Notes under the pieces: generated by a model
Told to the model about the DNA's origin: nothing
The model's database searches: none
What the model saw: the letters and a program-made list of their open reading frames with translations, nothing else
Position numbers and translations under genes: made by a program
Origin: Bradysia coprophila
Lineage: Eukaryota; Arthropoda; Insecta; Diptera; Sciaridae
Assembly (NCBI RefSeq): GCF_014529535.1
Contig: NC_050735.1
Location: 4,227,739-4,291,738, forward strand
Direction of reading: 5' to 3'
DNA: 64,000 nucleotides
Part shown: one piece after another, positions 53,324 through 64,000 of the stretch
Numbering within the stretch: the stretch's first letter is position 1
How the letters are laid out: every line of letters starts with the position of its first letter

Positions 53324-55914
53324 ATTGCAGCTGTCGTCCTTATTTCGTATTTTGAGGTCAGAGTCCGAAATGAAGTTGCAAAAATCTAATTGTTAAGTAT
53401 CTAATGGTGATCGTTAAATGTTTTCATATTCTAATTGACAATAATATTTCGTCTTCCATTCATACGGTGATTTAGAATGAATTTTAGTCTCTATTCAATG
53501 TTAACGTTAAATATTTGAATTTTAAGAAAATTTGAATTTATTTTTATAAAAAATATCGAAAGTTGCCAATTAAATTGAACAAATTTACAGTTTAGCTGTT
53601 TGATTTTTATAATTTACAGCATCTAGTATCTAAATTAATACAGAAAATGTCTCACAACATCTTCCATCCATAATGAGCGTTAAATCGTTCTCATTTTCAT
53701 AATAAGGAAGCGTTGAAATTTCCTGCGTTTCAGTGCGAAATTTCAATTGAACTGAAATTGGGCTACAATATTGTATGAAAAATTCAGCAAGGTTCAGTGG
53801 ATTTTTTCGATAACGGTGTAACCTCCTCATATAAAGCCTTGGAAATTTCGGTTCATTTGTTCACCCAAACGTTCACTTACGGCTTCAATAATTGTTTTTA
53901 TGACCAGGGCAGCATAATAGGAAACATTTAGAAAAATTTAAGTTTCAAGTTTCGTCGAAGTTCGGTTTTCCATAATTTACAGCATGAAAAAATTGTTTTT
54001 TGGGCCAAATTATTTGGAAACTTTTCTTGTGATAGCTCATTTCGAAGGTATTTTGATAGCGAATGCTGGAAATGTAGCCGTTTTCAGTATAAAATGCTAA
54101 TTAGATTGAGTTACCGCTGTTGCAAAGCCTAAAAACAAGGTATGTTTTTCCAGTATAGAGAAAATTAAGTTTTAAATGTAAATTGACACGCTGAATTCAC
54201 AAGCGCTCTATTATTGGTGAACCAACTTCATTGCTTTTCATATTTACCTGAGCGCAAAATAGTGTGCAGAGAACGAAGAACTAAAAAAAAGTGACGCTTC
54301 TACGCCGACAGAGGATTCCTACTCACTTCTAAAAAAACCTTGGTCCAAGCTAGTCTCTACAAACTCTAAAGCAGCAATATCACAACAGCACTGCTCGATA
54401 CGGTCTCGAAAAATGAAAATCTTTACTAATAGTGGAGGTTCAAAATAAATTTTTTGTGCATTTGATGACAGAGGCGTGAAAATGACACCATCGATAAAGA
54501 TTTCCTCACTAACTTCTCCGCTGCTCTTTAAAGTTTTCGATGTAACTTTGATGAATTTCTGTGAAGCGATTATTGAAGCCACATAGGAAATATGGGGCTC
54601 AAATGAAAGCTGAAGGTTCAAAGTTTTTTTTAGTGGAAAAAAATTTCCCAACTTTTCCATTCTTACCACAGTTTTTCCGATTTTCCGAAAAATTTAAATT
54701 TTAAATTTAAGGTTAAAGTTTAAAAAAATTTTAAAATTTGTTCTAAAAGGTATTTTTTTTCTTGGTATTATTGTTTATTATTGAAAGTCCAGACTTTTTC
54801 CCATACAAACCATATTTCGAATTTCGCACATGTTGAATTTTCATCGAAACTTTTGACATTTTTGCAGGGCAATTTTTTTCCGCCAATTTTTTTTTTCGAG
54901 GTTTAATCTGATATTTGGTGGGTTTGCTTAGAATGATCTAAAAACAAAACCACTTTTTCGATTAAAAAAAAATATTTAGACCTCAAAATCTGCTAAAATA
55001 CACAAATTTCCCACAGTTGGCGAACTTTGCCGAACACCTATAATGGACTCAGACATTATAAGATTACTTGTATCGCAAAGCTGTGACCCTTTCAAATGAT
55101 ACCAAACACTCCACCTTTTGATAAAAAATGTATGACCTATTATGTGAAACATGAGGTGCGACCCTATTTCAAGCAATTTTCGAAATATTTGGGAGGTAAG
55201 TGAAAAAGTCAAAACTGAGCCAACTATGACAATTTTAGTGGAAGATGTGAATATTGTTAAATGATTTCCATCAAAAATGTTCCCTTCCCACTCCTTCCTG
55301 ACCCTCCCAGGAGGACCTACAACTAATTTTCAACATTAGGTCTGGAATGGGAAAAAAATATTCCAAAATCATTATTTACATTTCCCAATGGTTGGCGCGT
55401 TGACTTATGCTATATTCAAATTATCGACAAAGTGAACCAATTTTACAAACAAAATTTATATACCGGCTATTTCGCCATCATTTTCGCCATCATCTACATT
55501 GATTTTTGACAGAAGATAAAAGGGACGCGGGTTTACTTTACATAAATCGGAGAAATAAATTGGGAAAAAAGTGTTTTATCGACATTCAGAGGTGAGTTAC
55601 AGTGTTAAGAAACATTGCTAAGTTTAGTTGCAGTTGCAAAGTATTGAATTTCTGCCAAGAACTCAACTTTTGATTGTTTCGTTGGCAGTCAATAAAAATG
55701 TCGATTTCTGTACGATATTACGAACGAAAATTTGTAGCAAAATTACAACTAACGCAACGTTTCCGAAACAATTCTAAATATGAAAGCTGTCCAGTGGAAT
55801 AATTAGAATAGACTAAATGATTTGTTAGCGTCTGCAAACGCTCATCATTCCAACCATATTGGCTGATGTTTTGTTTTATTCTTTGTATACGTATAGTGAC
55901 CACAAAGCAGAAAA
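53324..55914. other. Intergenic stretch between slv and rump
   Basis: AT-rich, with no recognised gene. The longest frame (116 codons, minus strand, 54319-54669) has no family similarity that I recognise and lies in T/A-rich sequence with noncoding-repeat character. The right end holds the 5' UTR of the rump-like gene, probably with a 305-nt intron (see the separate entry). Confidence 0.5.
55592..55896 (+). other. Possible 5' UTR intron of the rump-like gene
   Basis: GAG|GTGAGT at 55592 and TTATTCTTTGTATACGTATAG ending at 55896 form a plausible donor and acceptor just 18 bases before the start codon at 55915. This would leave a short leader exon before 55592. The call rests on splice-signal quality and position only. 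Confidence 0.4.
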
Positions 55915-58900
55915 ATGGACGATAATAATTCGCCAATCCAGGACAGCATTAATTCGGATCGTCAACGCGACCGTTCTCGACGGGGAGACAAGGGGACACG
56001 TTTCTCAGACGCAGTTGATTCCGGCAACGAACGGGATCGCAGCGTTAATCGCGGCGTAAGCAAACGGATTTATGTGTCAAACATCCCCTACGAATATAGG
56101 TGGCAAGATCTGAAAGATTTGTTTCGCCGGGTCGTCGGAACGGTCGAATTTGTTGAACTGTTTGTCGATGAGAGCAATAAGCCGCGTGGATGTGGTATTG
56201 TCGAATTCAAGGATGCAGAAAATGTGCAAAAAGCATTGGAGAAAATGAATCGATACGAACTGGGTGGACGGGAAATTGTTGTTAAAGAAGATCATGGCGA
56301 AGAACGAGACAAATACGGTCGTATTGGTCGAAAAGGCGGTGATGGTGGAGATAGGGGAAGTAGTGGTCGTGGTGGTGGTGGCAGTGGAGGAGGTGGTGGT
56401 GGTGGAAGTGGAGGACGATCAAGTGGAAATAATAATTCTGGTAATCGTGACCGTGGACGTGATCGCAGTAACGACAATTTCATGTGAGTCATCCATTTTT
56501 TGTTTGTTCTTTGTTTCCATTTAGGTTTGGTTAAGATTTCATGTCGAAGCTAAGTAAGAAAAGACAGCTGATGTACTCAGTGGACGTTTGACCATTTCTT
56601 CTGGGTAACGTTCTGTTGCGGAAAATGTGTGAGCAGTCCACTCATTGTCTTCAGTAGCAGTTTGGACAGTAATTTTGATGATATGACGTGTCGAAACTTC
56701 AAACTTCGTGAATTATCTACTTTTGCTAACAAAATTGAACCGAATTTCTTTCTCCTGCAGATAGGTTCGTTGATGGTCAATGTTTCTGGGGATTGACTAA
56801 ACTTATTTCAATTCTCTCTTTTATCACCAAATCACATCGATTCTCTTACCTTTTTGCATAACAAATTTTCTTCCTATTTTCGGTCATTTGGAACTATTCG
56901 TTTTGGATGAGTCCACTGCTTACGAAGGATCCCCTTTTTACTCAATGGATTCGGCTTTGCAGATTTGTAGACTATATACATCGGGCACAAGACTTCGCTT
57001 AATTAACTTTCAGAAATGAAATTTTTATCTACTCGATGATACATGAGAAATGTTCCGACCTTAGTTGGTTCTTTTCCTGGTATTTTGTGTCTTTCATCAT
57101 CAGTTGTTCTACTGTAAACCCAGAAGAAGATTATTATCATCGATATATCGAATATAGCTTCAACAGTGTTGACAACACTAAGCCCATAACCTGTAAATTT
57201 TATCTTTGGTGAATTTTGCTGCAAAGTCTTCTTTTTCCTGATTCGTAGGATGAGTCGCGGCGGAGGCGGTGGTATCGGTGGCGGGGATAACGGAGGCTTT
57301 AATAATTACAATGATAATTATAATGACTCGTCTTCTTACAACACGTATGGTTTGAGTGCGTCGTTTTTAAATAGCCTTGGTATACAAGGGCCTTTGCATA
57401 CCAAAGTGTTTGTCGCCAATGTGAGTATTAAAATCAAAAGAAATATTTTGTTTGTTTTTGTACGACTTTTACACGGGGATTGTCTTGGGTGTTTCTAATG
57501 GTTTTTTTTATTTTAAATTTCTTTGTTTGCTTTATTGTTGTTTTTCGTATGACATCATCAGACGATACTGAAAACTGAATCTGTAATCCTAAGCGTAATT
57601 GAGGAAACGAACTATCACCATCAATTTCTAGGAATAGTTAGAGGATGACTGTTTTCCATTGAGAAACGTTCGAAAAGAAAAGTTGGAGGGACATTTCATC
57701 CCAAACTTTGATTAGAAAAAAACAATTTATGGATCTGACTAGGTGGTCTTCACATCAGAGCGAACATCAGAACCATTTTCGTGAAACTGATTCTTGAAAA
57801 TTATTGAAATTCCTGAAAACTGGTAAATTCAGAAAAATCTTGAAAACTATCGAAATTCTCCGAAAAATTCCTGAAAATAGGCCCTGCTTCGCATCCACAT
57901 ACTATTCTCAGGGGCATTCTCAAGGCTGTGTTAAGAAATGTTTAAATTGCCCTTAAACTTACTGCCAAGTTTACCCAATTTTTACTTCTTCCTCATGAGT
58001 CCACCTATTAATGACAATTATCTGTATCTGATGATCCAAAACAAATGTCTCGGGCGTTGTCCTAAAGTTTTCCTGATTTTTCAATGTTTCACCTCCTCCT
58101 AAACTTTTGCTTCTAAGCGACGAACAGTAGCATGGTTATAGAAGGTTTCAACTAAAGTCATTTGATGAGACAAATTTGAATTTTGCTGTGCGGTACAAGA
58201 TTTTGTTACCTCCTCTTCTAAGACTAATCACTATAACGTAGATTTAACTCTTGAACTTAAATTGCACACTGTTGTCATATCGACTCAGTCTCGGTCTGAA
58301 ATTCTTCTTTTCGGAGCAATGTACAAGGACAACAGTTTCGTAAGCTTCACCAAGTTGCTTGTAATCTTACCTCCTGCTGAGAGTGCTTCTCTGTCCGACA
58401 ATCAATAGAATCGACTCTCGTTGTTTCTTTCAAAGTCTCACTTACAGGACGAAATTAGCGAGAGGATATCGCTTAAATTTTATTCAATTGGTTGAGAAAT
58501 GGAAATCAGGCAAACATTGAAGAATCGAAAAATGTCAGACAGTAGTTGCCTGCAATGTTGACCACCATGAAATTCGAATTTGTGATGAAATTTCATTCTT
58601 TAACGTTTATCGTCAACTGCATCGTAACTTATCCGTATTCAAAAACTGTTAGTAATGCCTAGGCTGGTTCGTTTGTCGTTAATCAATTCAGTGATAACAA
58701 CTGCTAATTCAACACTTTTCCATTCGTTTCGTAAATGGATACCAAATCCCGCTTATTAAATCACTTCCCATCGCATTTTACAGTTGGACTATAAAGTTGA
58801 TGCTAAGAAATTGAAGGAGGTCTTCAAACTAGCTGGTCGCTTGCACAATGTTGACTTAGCTACCGATAAAGATGGTAACAGTCGTGGCTTTGCCGTCATT

Positions 58901-60104
58901 GAATTCGATCATCCAGTCGAAGCCGTTCAGGCAATTTCGATGTTTGACCGTCAAAACCTCTTCGAACGCCGTATGACTGTGCGTTTGGATCGAGTTCCAG
59001 ATAAAAACGAACAAATGAAGCTTCCGGAAGGTCTGGGAGGTATTGGCATTGGACTTGGACAAAATGGTGAACCGATGCGTAACGTCGCAACAAATTTCAT
59101 GCTAATGCAACAAAATAAACAGCAGCAGCAACAGGTCCAACAACAGCAACAACAACAAAACTCATGTTTCGGCAATAATTCGAATCCAGCACCGGTACCG
59201 GTTGCTCCGCCAATGAACAACGGTTCGTCGAGTATTTTGGGTGCGGTACCCAATGCGAATTTGTCGAGCAATCTGGCTGCAGTTGTGGGCACATTGGGAC
59301 TCGGAGCCCTGTCTAACAATCCTCTTCTGACTAATGCTGCAGCAAGTCTTAACAATTTGGGTCTGAATATCGGTGGCGGTAATGATCAAACGAGTGGTGG
59401 CGGCGGTTCAAACTACAACAGTCAACCACCAGCTTTCCAGTCACAATCAGTGTTTCCTTCCAACTACAACACAAGTTCCAGAGGCTCCGATTTCGATATG
59501 CAAGTTTCCAATACGCGAAGCTACAACACGCAGAGCCAACAAGACTACAATACCAATCAGGGTGGACAAATGGGTGGTCAGGTGGGTCTTGGCAATCAGT
59601 TGGGAAGCGCTAATCTCGGCAATCAACTTGGTCATCAGTTGAGCTCTGGAATGGGAGTCGGAAATCAAATGAATGTGGGCGGTCAAATGGGTTCCGGTAA
59701 TCAAATGGGTGGAAATCAGATGGGTGTGAACAGTATTCGTGGATCTGACACAATTGTTGTTAGAAATGTAAGTGTTGATAATTTGCTGGTATTTTGTGCA
59801 TTTGAGTATTGATTGGTGTTGTTTCCGATTTTTTAAGCTGCCAGCCAGTTGCACATGGCAAACACTGCGTGACAAATTCCGCGATGTTGGCGAAGTTAAA
59901 TTTGCCGAGATTCGTGGACAGGATTGTGGAGTCGTTCGTTTCAGCAAGGAACGTGAAGCTGAAATGGCTATAAGTAAGTGGGATGAAAACGTTTAGTGGG
60001 ATGCCAAGGAAGTTCAAAAAAAATTATTTACTTTCTCCGTTTTAACAGAACACATGGATGGTTCTCGTATTGACGGACGACTGATCGATGTGTCATTCTT
60101 CTAG
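55915..60104 (+). CDS. hnRNP M-like RNA-binding protein (rumpelstiltskin type), three RRMs
   Basis: Exons 55915-56483, 57249-57420, 58784-59767, 59838-59973 and 60049-60104 join to 1917 nt and 638 residues, close to the size I recall for Drosophila Rump, which binds nanos and other mRNAs and helps localise them in the oocyte. RRM1 spans about residues 51-125 (RNP2 IYVSNI, RNP1 RGCGIVEF). A Gly/Arg/Ser-rich linker (about 138-200) follows. RRM2 is about 241-317 (RNP2 VFVANL, formed across the exon 2/3 junction; RNP1 RGFAVIEF). Then comes a long low-complexity region with a glutamine tract (about 357-373) and repeated GNQ(L/M)G motifs (about 500-560). RRM3 is about 568-638 (RNP2 IVVRNL, RNP1 CGVVRF) at the extreme C-terminus, ending VSFF. 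This RRM-linker-RRM-linker-RRM order is the hnRNP M layout. An AATAAA sits at about 60264. Introns of 765 and 1363 nt separate the first three exons. Confidence 0.92.
56484..57248 (+). other. Intron 1 of the rump-like gene
   Basis: 765 nt from GTGAGT to TTCGTAG. The open frames inside are short and no conserved domain was seen. Nothing else is recognised. Confidence 0.6.
57421..58783 (+). other. Intron 2 of the rump-like gene
   Basis: 1363 nt from GTGAGT to CATTTTACAG, splitting RRM2 after Asn247. A region near 57780-57890 is made of repeated TGAAAA(T/C)TATTGAAATTCC-type units. No coding exon is recognised. Confidence 0.6.
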
Positions 60105-60263
60105 AGACCTCGTCTTCCATCGATACAAATTACATATTTTCAATGAACTTTAATCAATTAATCTGACAACGTTAATAAGACCGTCAGCTGTATTTTCTAC
60201 ATCCCATTTTAGACTCAAGTTTCCGACGAGACTCTGTAATTACATTTGATGTGAATGTAATCA

Positions 60264-60269
60264 AATAAA
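60264..60269 (+). promoter_or_regulatory. Probable poly(A) signal of the rump-like gene
   Basis: AATAAA occurs within TCAAATAAATAA about 160 bases after the stop codon. It lies in the 330-bp space separating the two convergent genes. Confidence 0.5.
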
Positions 60270-60376
60270 TAACTTAACGTAAACTGAAAATGTGTATTCA
60301 ATGAGAACTGCAATGAGAACAAGCAAAGAGTGAATGGACAGGAAGTGAAATACAGAGAATTTCTTTCTAAAATTAA

Positions 60377-60382
60377 TTTATT
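60377..60382 (-). promoter_or_regulatory. Probable poly(A) signal of the furin-like gene
   Basis: TTTATT on the plus strand is AATAAA on the minus strand, about 50 bases beyond the furin-like stop codon. The two convergent genes therefore have signals only about 110 bases apart. Confidence 0.45.
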
Positions 60383-60434
60383 TTCCTTTCCTTTAACTGT
60401 AACAATATTAATACTATACACTCTACGCTCTAAA

Positions 60435-60976
60435 TCAGTCACTTTCATCATCACTACCACCGCTCATATTAATTGGTATATCGTCGATTCGCAATTCAAC
60501 GTCGTCATTCTGTGCATCGAAATTGATGCGATCGTAAATATAGTCCTGCTTCCGCGACTCTCCACACAACTTCGTCTTAATGACACACGACACAATAACA
60601 ACGAAAATAAGTACAACAATTGCCGGTCCAAGTATCAATAGAAACACATATGTTGAGCCAACGGCGTTCGAATCATGCACCGGCAATTGTTGATTTAGCG
60701 ACGAACAGTACGATTCGTTCAGCGATTTCACTGTCAGCGCCGAGTCGGGCGTACATTCGGTGCAATCGTAATCGTTGGGACCACGACAGTTCAAACAGGA
60801 AAAGTGGCATGTGTCGCATTGTTTCTGCGGAATGGATGGTTCAATGGCTCGTTCGTTGACAAGGCTTCTTCGCAGAGAAAGGGACGGCGATTTTGCTTGT
60901 TCGGGCACCATAAACGATCGTTGCGGACAGGCTGTGTAGCATCGACCTTCGTAGAGGAATGTGCTCTGGAAGCATT
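60435..60976 (-). CDS. Furin-type proprotein convertase, last coding exon (partial gene)
   Basis: On the minus strand a TTTTTCCAG acceptor precedes an exon running from 60976 to a TGA at 60437-60435, about 180 residues. It encodes the end of a furin Cys-rich region (LYEGRCYTACP; then CDTCHFSCLNCRGPNDYDCT, a furin-like repeat). A single membrane helix follows (VFLLILGPAIVVLIFVVIVS), then a cytosolic tail. The tail has a YDRI tyrosine-based sorting motif and ends SGGSDDESD, an acidic cluster with serines like the CK2-phosphorylated cluster that returns mammalian furin to the trans-Golgi network. The subtilisin catalytic domain, prodomain and P domain are not in the window and should lie on exons beyond 64000. 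Whether it is the Fur1 or Fur2 orthologue cannot be decided from this exon. It is convergent with the rump-like gene. Confidence 0.87.
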
Positions 60977-61228
60977 CTGGAAAAATTGATAGTAACATGA
61001 TAGTCGTTTAGGTTCGCAAGCACGGTTGGATAAAGTTACAGTTTTTAACAAAAAAAAATGAAAGCCAAAAAAAATGATCTGGCACAATAAATGCACCACA
61101 AATATTCCGAGATTATTCCGAATACACAATTCAGATTAGCTATCTCGTTATGGTTGAATGTCAGAAAGATGTTTTCCTAAAGAAAGTAAAGGAAGTTTTA
61201 CTAAAGACTTGGGGATGCGTCGAAAATA

Positions 61229-61565
61229 GTAGATTACATTGGATGCTGCGAAAGGAATTCAGTACATGAGGTTACAACTTTGTGATATTAGCAAACTCCC
61301 TCGTTAAATTTTTGAACGAAAAGCTTTGTCTTTTCGACAAGTGTAGATGTAGAGTTTTAACATCAGAGCCAGAACGAGGTATACAACTTAGTTTTGTGGA
61401 AGAACAGTTACTGACTGAAGTTGGTCAATGTATTCTAATTTATTGGCTTCCCTATGCGAAGTAGAATATCACAAAGAAATCAAAGTAAAATAAACCGAAA
61501 ATATTTGTCATGTAATAGATCACTTTCGCGGAGGACATGGTCAACTTTGGACAGGTAATAAAAAT
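61229..61565 (+). repeat. Dispersed repeat, related to 35550-35935
   Basis: Aligned blocks include CAGTACATGAGGTTACAACT, TTGTCTTTTCGACAAGTGT, TCAATGTATTCTAATTTATT, AACCGAAAATATTTGTCATG and GGACAGGTAATAAAA. It is about 50 bp shorter than the other copy and lacks that copy's internal hairpin. Same orientation. Confidence 0.6.
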
Positions 61566-61601
61566 ATTAGCATCGTGCAAAAGTGACCTTGAAATGCTTT
61601 T

Positions 61602-61735
61602 TTCCTGCGTACATCGGGCATGTAGGCTTGTGCAACGTCCAGCATGTATGAATACTTGCTACATGAATATTCTCAACATATTCGAAATTAACAGTCAGAT
61701 TCCCATGTAGAAGCCCGATGTAGGAAACTTTGAAT
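61602..61735. repeat. Foldback element
   Basis: TCCTGCGTACATCGGGCATG/TAGG at the left pairs with CCCATGTAGAAGCCCGATGT/AGGA at the right, with a loop carrying CAGCATGTATGAATAC and CTACATGAATATT. Stem about 22 bp; a small MITE remnant. Confidence 0.5.
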
Positions 61736-62424
61736 GAACATGTCACATTTATTGATTGGGTAGAAGCAGGTCCAGATAAATCAGTTTTCTGTTCATGTTA
61801 AATTTATTGTTTTTTGGTGTAAAATTTTGTGAAAGTAAGAAGAACATTACTGGTCAGAGAAAAAACTTTCCTTTGGCATTTATCCAGGCAGAACAAAACT
61901 GTGTTGTGTTGACCAAAAGAGAACCTTTTAGAGGAATATCCCATATGTAACAACTTTTTATTTACACTGGCAGTCAGCGCTGAGTTTAGAATAATGAGGG
62001 GTCACATTAGAAAATTATTTAAAAAATTTCTTTTTGCTAAGTGAAAAATTTCACAGGGGTGGAAGGATTGTAAATAATAGTTATTTATACTAAAAGAACT
62101 GTAATGGGTATTTTATGTTCGAGAAATGGTAAATGGTTCGAGGCGAAGCGGAATTATTGACAAATCGACTCTACACCACACCTAAAAAAATTCGCTCTTG
62201 CAACATTGTCAAATTATGAACGAAAATTGCTCAATTACATCAATAAATAATAAAATAAAAATCTCGCAAAAAAGAACGAAATTAACACTGAAAAAAGCTC
62301 CATACAGCGTATGTTTCAGGCAACAAAAAAAAAACAGATGAAATAGGCAATGTAATGTTGCCCATCATAAACTAATTTGTATTTCAATATCCAGGTACGC
62401 GTCCCTGTTTACCAATTAGGGATC

Positions 62425-63785
62425 ATTCATAAATTACAAACCGATTTTTCAGTGCTGTCATCACAATTGAATCTTTCGTAACTCGATAAATACGCACTCT
62501 TCGGTGTGAAGATTATGTTCTACCCTCCATTTAGAGTTGTACAGTGGTTTTTCTTAGTTCAGAATATTATTTGATATTTTTTAGAGTTTTAAAGGTCGTC
62601 GTTGTTCTCAGTCAATAAAGTGTTTCTAGTATATGATATTTTGGTACAAAATTTAAGAATCGCTCAGAAGGATTCTTCTGAAAAACAGACGACCGAAATC
62701 GGACGCATTTTCTGTTGGAATTTTTTATACGTGCCCAGTTAGGTAATCGACCCCAGAAGCCAAAACCACTTTCAAAAAAATTCTTCGAAGCTTGTGTGGC
62801 TGGTAAGAGGTCATCAAAAACCGAAAACTTGCACTTTTCTTACAAAAATTTCTCCAGTTAGGTTTGAAGTTTTCAACCGAAGAAAGACTGAAAACTTACA
62901 CTTTTCTTACAGACATTTCTCGAAGTACACGAAACGTGCATGGTCGTGTCGGGTGTCATTAGAAAAGTAATTGCATGTTCTTTCTGGGAAAGTAGAGCTT
63001 ACGGAAGTTTGGTTGCATCTGCGATTCAATACAATCAGTTAAACATTTCAACTTCTCATAATTTGTCGTAGATGCTTGCAAACCCCAATAAGACCCTATT
63101 TTCCCTGAAAGTACATGCAATTACCTTTCTAATGACACCCCACACGACCATGTACGTTTCGTGTACCTCGACAAATTTCTGTAAGAAAAGTGTAAGTTTT
63201 CAGTCTTTTTTCGGTTGAAACCTTCAACTGTACATATCTCAGTGTGGATGAATTCTAAGCCCAATAAGACCCTATTTGCCCCGGAAATTTTCGGTTTTTG
63301 ATGACCTCTTACCAGTCACACAAGCTTCGAAGAATTTTTTTGAAAGTGGTTTTGGCTTCTGGGGTTAAATACCTTACTGGTCACATATGAAAAATTCCAA
63401 TATAAAATGCGTCCGATTTCGGTCTTCCTTTTGTCTCTTAGCGAATTCAAATTTTGCGCCAAAATCTAAAATTGTTGGGGGGTAGAATATAATCTTCACG
63501 TCGAAGAGTCGATGAGTTACAAAAGATTCCATTGTGATGACAGCCCTGAAAAGCGTTACATCATAACATATGTAACGTATATGCTGTTAACATAATGTAA
63601 TATTTCGTAACTCGATAAATACGAACGCTGCGAAATTAAAGTTATATTCTACCCCCAATTATACCACTCAAAATGAGTGGTAGAACATTATTTGAACTTC
63701 ATCAAGCTAGTGTTTTTAGAGTTATTCAATTGTGATAACAGCTTTGAAAAAGCGTTGCGTAATTTATGAAAGATGCCTTTTGCAA
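62425..63785. repeat. Long inverted repeat, arms of about 470-545 bp
   Basis: The left arm (about 62440-62985) and right arm (about 63090-63555) are largely complementary. Paired blocks include CTGTCATCACAATTGAATCT, GTGAAGATTATGTTCTACCC, CCGAAATCGGACGCATTTT, CCCCAGAAGCCAAAACCACT, TTCTTCGAAGCTTGTGTGG, GGTCATCAAAAACCGAAAA and ACACGAAACGTGCATGGTCG. The left arm has about 100 extra bases (62543-62640) related to the foldback at 26195-26345. Beyond the right arm, 63600-63785 repeats the outer end (GTAACTCGATAAATACG and TCACAATTGAATAAC in the complement), suggesting a further terminal fragment. No frame encodes a transposase. Confidence 0.75.
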
Positions 63786-64000
63786 AAAAAAAAATGGAAC
63801 GAACAAAATGTAATTAAAAGTTAAATGAATCAACATAGCGGATGATTAAAATTTGAAAAAAGACATTCACAATATAATTACAATTCAAATGTTAGATCAT
63901 TCACAAAACGAAATCTAATAATGAGAGTAGTAGTGCAACTAAAATTCTAAATTCTAAATTAAATTAAAATTCATACGCAAAAATCATATTACACAAAATC

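Larger units (their letters stand above)
60977..64000 (-). other. Last intron of the furin-like gene (partial)
   Basis: No further furin exon was recognised on the minus strand up to the window edge, so the upstream intron is at least 3 kb. It contains a dispersed repeat (61229-61565), a small foldback (61602-61735) and the long inverted repeat at 62425-63785. Confidence 0.6.

Noticed and set aside
54319..54669. 116-codon minus-strand open frame between slv and rump
   Set aside because: No family signature, and the sequence around it is low-complexity and repeat-like. Probably chance or a noncoding repeat.
56264..56524. Overlapping frames over the Gly-rich segment of rump exon 1
   Set aside because: Valine- or proline-rich translations are out-of-frame readings of the GGT/GGA repeats.
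59097..59947. Several long frames on the minus strand opposite rump exon 3
   Set aside because: They are antisense shadows of the Gln/Gly/Asn-rich exon 3 of the rump-like gene and contain no domain.

Overview
This 64 kb window is eukaryotic nuclear DNA, most likely from an insect of the order Diptera. Exons are short, introns have GT..AG boundaries and are often only 57-103 nt, intergenic DNA is strongly AT-rich, and the genes match insect families. A lower dipteran such as a gnat or midge is my guess; the sequence alone does not fix the species. There is no bacterial-style gene organisation, CRISPR array or phage.

Layout. 1-13555: gene-poor DNA with several foldback (MITE-like) elements. 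13556-44760 (+): a FEM1C-type gene (Fem-1), with a 30-codon first exon, a first intron of about 28.9 kb, and six compact exons at 42581-44760. The giant intron holds many foldback elements, a tandem duplication, a GC-richer repeated block and a decayed Penelope-like retroelement. 44761-48021: intergenic, with a broken Ty1/copia pol fragment and a long inverted repeat. 48022-49101 (-): intronless neugrin-family mitochondrial protein. 49102-52429: intergenic, with a clear non-autonomous hAT element (8-bp target duplication) nested in another palindrome, and a second large foldback. 52430-53323 (+): SWEET sugar transporter (slv type). 55915-60104 (+): three-RRM hnRNP M-like protein (rumpelstiltskin type). 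60435-60976 (-): last coding exon of a furin-type proprotein convertase, whose catalytic exons must lie beyond the right edge. 60977-64000: the adjoining furin intron, ending in a 1.1-1.35 kb inverted repeat.

The five genes are housekeeping or developmental and I see no joint pathway: a CUL2 E3-ligase substrate receptor, a mitochondrial ribosome/rRNA factor, a sugar carrier, a germ-line mRNA-localisation RNA-binding protein and a Golgi protease. I reconstructed all splice junctions by eye from reading frame, GT/AG signals and recalled family sequence; each predicted CDS closes in frame (Fem-1 638 aa, slv 231 aa, rump 638 aa).

I did not find a convincing undescribed functional system. The most notable signals are the density and nesting of inverted-repeat elements. 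These include two cases where a second copy in the window acts as an empty site (fully resolved for one, partial for the other), a hAT insertion with perfect target duplication, a 3-unit GC-rich repeat with a TATA-like motif, and the terminal long inverted repeat inside the furin intron.
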